The translations under genes were made by a program, and so were the position numbers. Shown here piece after piece: positions 55,909-64,000 of a stretch of 64,000 nt of DNA; the first letter of the stretch is position 1; every line of letters starts with the position of its first letter. Source of the stretch: Triglochin maritima (lineage: Eukaryota; Streptophyta; Magnoliopsida; Alismatales; Juncaginaceae); contig OY821775.1 in NCBI GenBank assembly GCA_963682175.1, positions 8,342,501 to 8,406,500 on the forward strand, given 5' to 3'. The notes beneath the pieces were generated by a model. The model worked only from the letters and a program-made list of their open reading frames with translations, did not search any database and had not been told where the DNA came from.

Positions 55909-58617
55909 ATGTCGGATCTTGAAAACAATGCCCCAAAACTGGTGTCTCAGCTGCTCAACGGACAGAACTATCTGTCATGGGCACGCGCTGTCACACTGGC
56001 TCTCAGCGGAAAAGGGAAGCTGGGACACATCTCCGGAACAACAAAGAAACCAGACAAGGATGACACCGAAACAAAACAAGAAGAGTGGCAGGCGATGGAC
56101 CACCTTGTTATGTCATGGTTGATCAACTCCATGCAACCAAAAATCGGGGCCATCTTCCTTTACAAAAACTCAGCAAAGGAGCTATGGGATGCGGCTCAAA
56201 ACATATATGGTAAAGCCCACAACTTCGCTCATATTTTTAAACTAAAACACGATCTGTCGCAGACAAAGCAGCAAGGACAAACCATCACGGAGTATCTCGG
56301 AACACTACAACGTGGATGGGATGAACTCGCTATCTACGAACCGGCGACTATTGACCCACAAACCCTTCTCGAGCGAAAAGAAAGGGACCAAATCTATCAG
56401 TTTCTCATCGGACTCGACGGCAGCTACGAAGCTATCCGAAGCCAAGTCCTGATGACTTCCAACCTTCCTGATCTCGCGTCCATCATCGCGATGATCCAAC
56501 GGGAGGAGACCCGCCGAACCACCGCTCAGATCGCTGATCGATCAGAAACTCAAGCGTTCTTCGCCGGAAAACCACAAAATAAAACCAAAAAATATGGAAA
56601 CAAACCACAGGAAACATGCGACAACTGTAAAAAAATCGGGCATAACAAGAACTCATGTTGGTTCCTACATCCGCATCTCCGACCACCAAGGGACGGAGGA
56701 GGAAGTCATCAGAACAAAAATAGGAGTGAGGGACCAACAGGAAACAACGCGGCGGCAAACCCTAACATGGAAGAGGAACGAAGAAGATGGGAAGGCGAAT
56801 CGGTCGTTCGCTCGGATCCGCGGGGTTTTATAACCTCACGTGATTCTGGCGGATCCGGATTTGCTTTGACCCGACCCGATTCCGCGAACCGATCGGATGT
56901 TCCACCCGCCGGACCCGGATCCAGCTCCAGATCCGACCCGATTCCGCTGGATCAATTACTAGGCCACCTCAGCGTATATTTGCAATCCACTCCTCAAGGT
57001 TCAGGTAATTGTGCAGGTATAACACTTTCTCCCAGAAATTTATCTGCATACCAATCAGATAGAAACTCAGCAAAAATAGGGCATGAAAATAATGATCAAT
57101 GGATAATTGATTCTGGTGCTACTGACCACATGACCGGAAACCCGAGTTTACTAAGAAAAATCAAAAATCATGTGAAATCATCTAACAATTTTGTGACTGT
57201 AGCAAACAATAATCAAGTAGAAATAAAAGGAATAGGTGAAACCACCATCTTAAATCAAACGAACAAAAATATTTTATATGTCCCAACATTTACTTCTAAT
57301 CTTCTGTCGGTAGCAAGAATTACACAAAATTTAAATTGCAATGTTATATTCACCCCGAATGATGTATTTTTTCAGGATCGAACTACAGGGAAGACGATTG
57401 GTAAAGGAGTCTATACCAGGGGACTCTACATTTTAGAAACTCCAAACAAAATTTTTCACACCTCTAGTGGGCCGAGTCATGATCTTTGGCATAAACGAAT
57501 GGGACACCCGTCTCATCTAGTTTTAAAATCGTTATTTCCTTTTATTTCATCTGATTATGCATGTGATGTCTGTCAGTATTCCAAACAAACTAGACTTCCT
57601 TTTTCCAACTCTAACACCAAATCAAAATTACCTTTTGAATTAGTCCACTCCGACATTTGGGGACCCGCTCCGGTCGAGTCTTACAACGGTTTTAAGTATT
57701 TTGTGCTATTTATTGATGATTTCTCACGTAACACTTGGACTTATCTCCTCAAAAACAAATCTGATGTCTTTCAGATTTTTTGTGAATTTACAACATTTAT
57801 TGAAAATATGTATGATTTTAAAATCAAAACCTTAAGGACAGATAACGGGACAGAATACACCAGTCACAACTTTCAAAATTTTTTGAAAAATCGGGGAATA
57901 TTACACCAAATGACGTGCATTCACACCCCTCAACAAAATGGAGTTTCTGAAAGAAAAAATCGTCATCTTTTAAATGTAACTCGATCCCTACTTTTTCAAA
58001 ATCATGTTCCCAAACGTTTTTGGTCCGATGCTGTCTTAACTGCTACTTATCTAATAAACCGCCTCCCTAGCCCTTCTCTTCAACATAAACAACCACTAGA
58101 GATACTCTTAGGACGGAAACTAACCTTAGATCATCTTAAAGTCTTTGGATGTGTATGTTTTGTTCATAAGAAGCGCATAGATAAATTTGATAGCAATTCT
58201 GTAAAATGCCTATTTCTTGGCTATTCTTTCAACAAAAAGGGGTACAAATGTTTTAACCCCGAAACTTGTAAAATGTATATCTCTCGGGATGTAATATTTA
58301 GAGAAAATGAGTCTTACTTCAACATTGTCGGGACAACCAAGTCTCCCCCGGACAGCACACTCGTTCTACCTGAATTCAACATCCACCAACCTGAAGAAGA
58401 AGAAGAAGAGAAAGACGAAGAAGAACGAGAAGAAGAACAAGAGGGAAGAAACGAAGGACAAGAAGGACATAACGAAAGAAACGAAGAAACCAGAAATCCA
58501 CCTCCAACACCCCCAAGAAGATCTACTCGACCAACTCGTCCACCCACTAGGTTTAACGTGTCGGCAGCGTTGTCACTTTCATTTCTCAATATACTACTTA
58601 AACCACCACTCAGTTAA
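55909..58617 (+). CDS. Truncated copia gag-protease-integrase polyprotein
   Basis: An open frame of 902 codons from the ATG at 55909. Domains in order: gag (about residues 1-230, LLNGQNYLSWARAVTLAL near the start); one CCHC knuckle near 237 (CDNCKKIGHNKNSCW); protease near 399 (WIIDSGATDHM); GAG-pre-integrase near 525 (LWHKRMGHPS); integrase core with D near 579 (VHSDIWGP), D near 643 (LRTDNGTEY) and E near 681 (NGVSERKNR); then a long Glu-rich linker and RRSTRPTRPPTRF, which normally leads into reverse transcriptase. Instead the frame runs into the LTR remnant and ends in host DNA, its last codons lying beyond the TSD. No stop interrupts the retained domains, so the deletion is fairly recent or the copy is young. 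Confidence 0.92.
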   Translation: MSDLENNAPKLVSQLLNGQNYLSWARAVTLALSGKGKLGHISGTTKKPDKDDTETKQEEWQAMDHLVMSWLINSMQPKIGAIFLYKNSAKELWDAAQNIYGKAHNFAHIFKLKHDLSQTKQQGQTITEYLGTLQRGWDELAIYEPATIDPQTLLERKERDQIYQFLIGLDGSYEAIRSQVLMTSNLPDLASIIAMIQREETRRTTAQIADRSETQAFFAGKPQNKTKKYGNKPQETCDNCKKIGHNKNSCWFLHPHLRPPRDGGGSHQNKNRSEGPTGNNAAANPNMEEERRRWEGESVVRSDPRGFITSRDSGGSGFALTRPDSANRSDVPPAGPGSSSRSDPIPLDQLLGHLSVYLQSTPQGSGNCAGITLSPRNLSAYQSDRNSAKIGHENNDQWIIDSGATDHMTGNPSLLRKIKNHVKSSNNFVTVANNNQVEIKGIGETTILNQTNKNILYVPTFTSNLLSVARITQNLNCNVIFTPNDVFFQDRTTGKTIGKGVYTRGLYILETPNKIFHTSSGPSHDLWHKRMGHPSHLVLKSLFPFISSDYACDVCQYSKQTRLPFSNSNTKSKLPFELVHSDIWGPAPVESYNGFKYFVLFIDDFSRNTWTYLLKNKSDVFQIFCEFTTFIENMYDFKIKTLRTDNGTEYTSHNFQNFLKNRGILHQMTCIHTPQQNGVSERKNRHLLNVTRSLLFQNHVPKRFWSDAVLTATYLINRLPSPSLQHKQPLEILLGRKLTLDHLKVFGCVCFVHKKRIDKFDSNSVKCLFLGYSFNKKGYKCFNPETCKMYISRDVIFRENESYFNIVGTTKSPPDSTLVLPEFNIHQPEEEEEEKDEEEREEEQEGRNEGQEGHNERNEETRNPPPTPPRRSTRPTRPPTRFNVSAALSLSFLNILLKPPLS
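58574..58591 (+). repeat. 18-bp remnant of the copia 3' LTR
   Basis: cactttcatttctcaata is identical to the last 18 bp of the 5' LTR (55704-55721) and is followed at once by the target duplication TACTA. Confidence 0.85.
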
Positions 58618-59572
58618 GTGTTGGTAGGTGAAAGCATAAAACATTGGGGTTCTGTTGTTAGTACGTGTATGAGAGTTGCACGGCACAAACCACGTGCTTG
58701 GCAAACTAGCAACAAAATTTTTCTCCCTCCTTCAGGCTGTCTCTGATTTATATTTTTATATACAGTGGGGAACAGATGTCAGTTGCAACAGCTGAGTAGT
58801 CCTCGCATCTTCCACCAACATTCATTTATGGAGCCAAAAGTTTTATTCGAGGTGTTTTGTGGTGGGCTCCTTGCAGCAAACAATTTGAATTTGAGGTATG
58901 AGTTGAATTTCTTTATTTTGTGGATGCAACAATCCCGATTATTTTCGTAAAGTATTCCTTGATTACATCTTTGAAAATTTAAGATAGTCATTATCATCTC
59001 GATGCTTAAAAAATATACATGCATGTGAATTCTCATACATTGCCTTTGCTTTGTCACACCTATGGTATCCGAATAAACCGTACTCTTACCTTACTTGAAT
59101 ATGGGTATGGTTTGGGGTGAGAATTGACGGTATGAATCTAATATCTAAAAACTTGATTCTTTGTTTGTGTCATCCGTTTCATGCTTAATTGGATCCTTTT
59201 AAGACTTCTAGTGGAGTTCAATTTGTTCAGTAAAATGGTTTGTCACACGTAGTTGGTGGACCACAGAACCTCTATTTTTATTAATGCAATCACCAATTAC
59301 TCCAAAAAAATTGGTTTGTCACAACAAATAGTTAGCCATGCAGAGGGCTTCTGAACTTTGCCATTTAGAGGTCGCAATATGGAAACTTGATTTCATTGGT
59401 TCGGCCGTGTAGGAGACACACGCCGGCCATTAAATTCAACTGTCCATCTAGCTTAGAAAAAAAATAAAATTAAAAACTACTTAAAAAATAAAGAGTTGGT
59501 GATGAGAAATAAAAGTGACAAAAAAATAATGCACTCTCACTAAAAAATGCTGGCCAACCAAAGAGTATCCAG
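58618..59572. other. No gene recognised
   Basis: AT-rich. A frame at about 58765-58950 with LFEVFCGGLLAANNLNL is unrecognised and unsupported. Confidence 0.45.
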
Positions 59573-59577
59573 GTCTG

Positions 59578-60445
59578 TGTTGGGAGGGGATCTAATATGC
59601 ACTAACAAGACACGGATTACACGCACCACGAAAATCGAATATTGAATGCGGAAAAATAACTTCTGATTCTCTCCCAAACTCAATGCAACAAGCAAACACA
59701 AATAAGATGAAAATAGCAAGCAATCACACAACACACCTGAAGCAAACCACGACACACGCGATTTTACAAGGTTCGGCAAGATGCCTACGTCATTGGGAGG
59801 GTCTCCTGCGGATTTCCTTTCCTTGAAGCTCTTCTCCAACAAGAGAAGTCTCCGAGATTACAAAAGTTTGGAAGCAATATGTTTCCCAAATCACTCTAGA
59901 TCTCTCTCTAGCCTTATCTCACTCAAGGAAATAAGTAATGTATGTTATGTTATAAGATTAGGGCAAAAAACCTATTTATAATGACCTAAATTCGTACAGA
60001 GAATAATTCAGATCGTGCATAACTGCCTCCAAACGGTCGACCGGAATTGCCCATCGGTCGACCGAACTTCGGTTAGTTCGCGTAACTGCCAGCATTCGGT
60101 CGACCGCTCGCCCCGAGCCGGTCGACCGTTCCGCGCTTCTGAATAGCGCCCGAAGCTCCTGGACGTTTTCGGTCAACCGCGAGTCCAACACCGGTCGACT
60201 GATCTGCATGACGATTTTCATCTCGCATCTACTGTCGCTTTTCGGTCGACCGCGTGCCCAGCACCGGTCAACCGGATCTCGATCGATCCTGAGTTCCAAA
60301 TCTACTGCCGGTTTTCGATCGACCGTTCCTCGATATGTTCCGAACCCCATGGCTCCTGGAGTAATTCGGTCGACTAGACACTTAAGTTCCGGTCGACTGA
60401 TTCTCCCCGAATTACTGTATTAACAATTATAAACCAAATCCAACA
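59578..60445 (+). mobile_element. Solo LTR carrying a CGGTCGACCG array
   Basis: It starts TGTTGGGAGGGG and ends aatccaaCA, so TGTTGG faces CCAACA as short inverted ends. The flanks GTCTG (59573-59577) and GTCCG (60446-60450) agree at 4 of 5 bases. A plus-strand TATA box (ctatttataa) lies near 59972-59981. Upstream, gattttacaaggttcggcaa with gcctacgtc resembles a motif common in plant LTRs. Apart from the palindromes it shows no similarity to the gypsy LTR at 13101. No internal region is present. Confidence 0.78.
60034..60399. repeat. Paired CGGTCGACCG array in solo LTR
   Basis: Perfect sites start at 60034, 60055, 60097, 60119 and 60243. Variants start at 60170 and 60265 (CGGTCAACCG), 60192 and 60390 (CGGTCGACTG), 60316 (CGATCGACCG) and 60367 (CGGTCGACTA). 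Pairs and spacings: 60034/60055 (21), 60097/60119 (22), 60170/60192 (22), 60243/60265 (22), 60367/60390 (23). The array starts about 55-60 bp after the TATA box, so it should be transcribed. Confidence 0.92.
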
Positions 60446-60450
60446 GTCCG

Positions 60451-63260
60451 ATCATGAAGAGTTGGATCGAGCATCCTCCACACAACCATTATTATTAGGA
60501 TATATATGCTCGTTCAATTATCTTCCAAGTTGCACTTCCTGTGCTTTGTTGGGGATTTCATATCCTAGTGTATACATCAAATGGTGAGTTGTTCAGTGAA
60601 GTTCATTCTTGCTTCCAATGCATCTCTGTTAATCCGAAGTTCATCGATGCACATTTTACTGTTAGATAATAAAACTATAAGTACCTAATGTTGGAGAGTT
60701 AGAATTTTTCTCATACAGTGGTCGAGATTAGTTATGCGTATTGAAACGCAGAATCAATTAGTTTGTGTGATTTCGCATAAACTAGCATGCAGGCATTCTT
60801 ACAGTTTTCCATCATTAGGACGTTACATTTAGTAATAAAAAATAGATTCTATTGAGTAGTTCTCCGAAAGACTATTTCCATATTAACCAATAGTAATGTC
60901 GTCGGAAGATTTTCAATACGTACATGCATGATGCATGCACAGCCAATTGGCCAACAACCAAAAAATTTATGTGAGATGAGGTGTAATTCCTCATATTTGT
61001 TGTGTAGTGGAGGATGACACGGCTTGGTCGAATCTCTCACTAGTGCCGACACCAGCTTGGTTGAATCTAGTGTTTATAGATTCACCTTGTAGGTAATGGT
61101 TATAACTGTAAACATAGTTTGGGCAGACTTCAATTTTCTTTCTGGTGTGAGTTGGATAGTGAGCTTGACGGCATTAAATTTATGTTCCTTGTGAAGATCT
61201 AGTGACTGAACCACATCTTGTCATACTTAAGCCTGGACCTTCCAATGGGCCAGGAGTTAGAAGATGCTGATGGATTATAATATTTTGTTAGCAAGTAATC
61301 GTTTAATCCCTATGTAATTCATGTAAAATATCTGATGGAATGGTTTCTTTTCGGTTAAGTGTATGCTGAGCACTTTCTAGATACTGCTGTCTGGATAAAA
61401 AAACATGTTAGCTGTCGTTGCACTGGGGGTAGTAACTGTAGTGGTTTGTAGTATTTGGAGTTTTGGTCGACTCTGCTTTGACATGTGATTGAGATTTTCC
61501 AAGGCTGTTTTAGGAAGAATTGAAGAAAAATCTTTTTGAGTAAGTTTTAAGCATTATGTACAAGGGATCAGGTGAAGATGGTGTGAGATTGCTTCAACCT
61601 TGAAAGAAGTCTTTGAGTTATAGGCTCTCTAGTTCAAGAAAGTGGGTTGACACTTGACAATCTGGTGGTTGCTCTTACAGTTGGTCATAACTCAACATAC
61701 TCGTCTAGTTTTCTATTGTCTTAAGAGTTTTCGTGACTTCCCATGGTGTTACTGGAAAATGGGAAATGCCATCTCATCTATAACTTTCAAGTTTAGAACT
61801 GAAATTCCACGTCTAGCAAAGCAAGTGTACAAATGTACGTTAATTTTAGGATTTTACGCAACCCTGTATCTGAAGTGAAATTCCTTCTTGGGTTCCCTCG
61901 AATTACCAATAAAAGTGAAATGCCACAAGATTCCAATGCAAGCATCAATTGGAAGTGATATGAGACGTTACAAAATTTCAGAAAGGAACGGATTAGAAAT
62001 ACGGTTCCCTTACAGGATGATTATTATTATTTTATTGTATGTAGTTAATGAATTGTTTAGTGTAATCTGATTTGGTAAAATCTACTCTATGCCATGGAAG
62101 AACGTTTTCACTTTTCGAAACAGGCCGCGGGGTTAGGAGCCATGGTCTACTTAAGTTGTGAACTTTGCTACTGAATGCCTATAAATTGTGTTACAATGAA
62201 ACTCTAACATGAGGTCTTAGTGAAGATTTAGTTTAATCTCAAAAGGTGTATTAAATATCCTAATTATATTTCACTTCACTTATATTATCTACATGGCCAC
62301 ATGGGCATGAAATACTGCCACTTTTAGTTTACTGTTGCGCTTCATTTCTCAGACTCGTAAAAACATCTTTGTTTTTCTTCTAAAATCAAATTTGTAAAAT
62401 ATGCGTTTTTGCTGAAATATTGTTTCCCTGAATAAGTTAATGCGATTAAATCATCAACCATTGGTCACCTTCCCTAGGGTATTGCTTCAAATGAGGGTAA
62501 TGAGAAAAGGGTAAAAACTTTGAATAGGAAAACATACTCTTCAATACGCAATTTTTTTACTCCTTTAATATTTTCCTTCCTATTAATCTCATATCAAAAT
62601 ATAAAAGACAACTACTTTAATTGCTAAAGAATATTTAATAGACTCATTATACAAGGCAACTACTTTTAAATGCTAAAGAATCTCCAATAGACGAATAACA
62701 CATCTCCAGAGAGCTCCATGATTGGCACAATATAATTAACTTGGAATTGTGTCACTATGATATGACTCAACTCAAGGTTACATCATCGTTTTCGAGATTA
62801 TCTTGCTTAGCTGAAGAGGAAGATTGATAAGCTTATTTTAGAGTTTGAAAAGATGTTTGGTTGCCTCCTCATTTTAGAATTAATCCTAGCTTGGTCAAAA
62901 AGATAGGATTGGACTGATGGAGGCTCTAACCACTGTTGTCACTCTCATGACAATAAGAAAGAGCAAGGACGGACAGGTGAAGAACTTCTCTGATTAGAAA
63001 TCTCGAAGGAAATAAGTAAACAATCGTTAATTAGACGTAATCCTTGTTTTGAATCATGAGGGACTTCAGACTGTGCTCTCCACACCACAAATTCATGTTA
63101 GCGTTAGTTAGGGTATTCACCACTCATAAATAATATGTGTTCCATATGACGTTTCACCCACGAAAGTAAGTTTGTAAAGTCAAAATGTGTTATATGACGG
63201 TACCCCCTACTACATATTTCATGGTCGGTCTACGTCATTGCAAGTAAAATTATTATACCA
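60451..63260. other. No gene recognised; upstream region of the alcohol oxidase gene
   Basis: AT-rich DNA. Short frames near 61650-62070 have no family features. The last few hundred bases should hold the promoter of the gene starting at 63358. Confidence 0.5.
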
Positions 63261-63266
63261 CTGGAG

Positions 63267-63277
63267 TCTATAAATAC
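63267..63277 (+). promoter_or_regulatory. TATA box of the alcohol oxidase gene
   Basis: tctataaatac lies about 85 bp upstream of the ATG at 63358. A start of transcription near 63300 would place the upstream ATG at 63301 at or before the mRNA start, which favours 63358. Confidence 0.65.
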
Positions 63278-63357
63278 CAACGTCCATTCTCACCAGTCCT
63301 ATGCACCGCACCTTTTCCACACCAAGTCTAAGTTGGTTTCTTAGTTTTCTCTCCATT

Positions 63358-64000
63358 ATGGACCAACACGCAGCGGAGATATTGATCAATATCAATGGAT
63401 TAGATGGACACCGAAATGAAGCATCAGAACTAACCAGCACCCTCTTTGCTGGCGAAATGGATGCTCTCACAGCCATCGCAGATACGCTCCTCCCTTCTGT
63501 AGACGTGCCTCCATGCAAGCTGCAGGATGATGTTCTCAAATTCTACACAACGTCGGCCTCCATGACCGGAACTCCAAACACTGTATGTTGACTAATTAAT
63601 CTTAATAAACAATTAACATACGTAATCTTCCCACCTACTACTGTTTAAATAACAACGTTGATGTTCCACGAGCATTTTTGTTATTCTGGACTAAAGTTAT
63701 AGGAGTGTAGGACAATTAAGCGCTTGATATCTCCATCATATATCTCTTGCGTAACTATGTTTTTTGAAGATGTGGTGAACGTACCGACCAAATTTCTTCT
63801 ACTTGTGGCTAGGTTGGTGGGTATATCTCAGAGAAGCTGCATCACCCAATGCTACTACCTCTCCGGCTAACGTTGTGGCTCCTCTCTACATGGTATGGCA
63901 CGCTTGCCATTTGTGGTCTGAAGAGCATGTCATGGAAATTCCCTTACTTCCGGCGGTTTGCTGACGTCGAGCCTCACCGTAGGGAGGAGATATTGTTGGC
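63358..64000 (+). CDS. Long-chain fatty alcohol oxidase (FAO), 5' part
   Basis: Exon 1 is 63358-63582 (donor ACT|GTATGT) and exon 2 starts at 63813 (acceptor gctag|GTTGG) and runs off the window. The protein begins MDQHAAEILININGLDGHRN, then MDALTAIADTLLPSVDVPP, the conserved opening of plant long-chain alcohol oxidases, followed by GYISEKLHHPMLLPLRLTLW and LLSTWYGTLAICGL, a hydrophobic segment, and FPYFRRFADVEPHRREEILL. These enzymes are FAD-dependent GMC oxidoreductases that oxidise long-chain fatty alcohols to aldehydes, working at membranes or in microbodies in omega-oxidation. The FAD-binding domain lies beyond the window. An in-frame ATG at 63301 would add 19 residues but is less likely. 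No damage is visible. Confidence 0.88.

Larger units (their letters stand above)
55526..58591 (+). mobile_element. Ty1/copia element lacking RT-RNase H
   Basis: Bounded by a perfect 5-bp duplication TACTA (55521-55525 and 58592-58596). The 5' LTR (55526-55721, 196 bp) is complete; the 3' LTR is reduced to its last 18 bp (58574-58591). A primer binding site and a long gag-protease-integrase frame are present, but the reverse transcriptase, RNase H and most of the 3' LTR are missing. The deletion joins the linker after integrase to the LTR end. It cannot move on its own. Confidence 0.9.

Noticed and set aside
58314..58589. 91-codon Ser-rich minus-strand frame
   Set aside because: Mirror of the Glu-rich copia linker on the plus strand.

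Overview
The window is a stretch of eudicot plant nuclear genome. The evidence is intron-containing genes of plant families (DUF1005, NHL/LEA-2, UPF0114, CEP signalling peptide, long-chain alcohol oxidase, YCED/DUF177), plant retrotransposon clades, hAT, CACTA and Mutator-like DNA elements, and a tRNA-derived SINE. Genes are sparse and at least half of the sequence is transposon-derived. No bacterial-style operon, CRISPR array, rRNA or intact tRNA gene was seen.

Layout: 1-0.6 kb minisatellite; 3.36-4.63 kb non-autonomous hAT element (8-bp TSD); 4.67-5.78 kb CACTA element (3-bp TSD); 7.1-11.4 kb a gene pair, with an NHL/LEA-2 gene on the minus strand beside, and possibly inside the 5' UTR intron of, a plus-strand DUF1005 gene; 13.1-22.1 kb a complete, very young Ty3/gypsy chromovirus with 2.2-kb LTRs and a CCACC target duplication; 23.6-24.4 kb the 3' exons of a UPF0114 membrane protein; 28.0 kb an intact CEP-type peptide gene; 30.0-33.7 kb a hAT MITE, a SINE with an 18-bp TSD and a second short hAT element; 34.7-42.6 kb a probable Mutator-like element holding an irregular repeat block, a hAT MITE and captured pieces of a PHT4-type transporter gene and an AN1 zinc-finger gene; 43.5 kb a decayed second CEP gene; 44-45.35 kb an old partial LTR related to the young gypsy; 48.4-49.5 kb a minus-strand solo LTR; 50.4-53.3 kb a hAT element with a broken transposase, related to the two short hAT elements; 53.7-54.06 kb the first exon of a YCED homolog; 55.5-58.6 kb a Ty1/copia element lacking RT-RNase H; 59.6-60.4 kb another solo LTR; 63.36 kb to the end, the 5' part of a long-chain fatty alcohol oxidase gene.

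The most unusual signal is a paired palindrome system inside LTRs. The 10-mer CGGTCGACCG and close variants occur as 18 sites in the young gypsy LTR, arranged as seven pairs and one quadruplet whose members lie 20-22 bp apart, about two helical turns. An apparently unrelated solo LTR at 59.6-60.4 kb carries the same 10-mer in pairs at 21-23 bp. An old diverged LTR at 44.5 kb keeps the spacing although its motif has decayed. All coordinates, TSDs and motif positions were read by eye; no alignment or database search was run.
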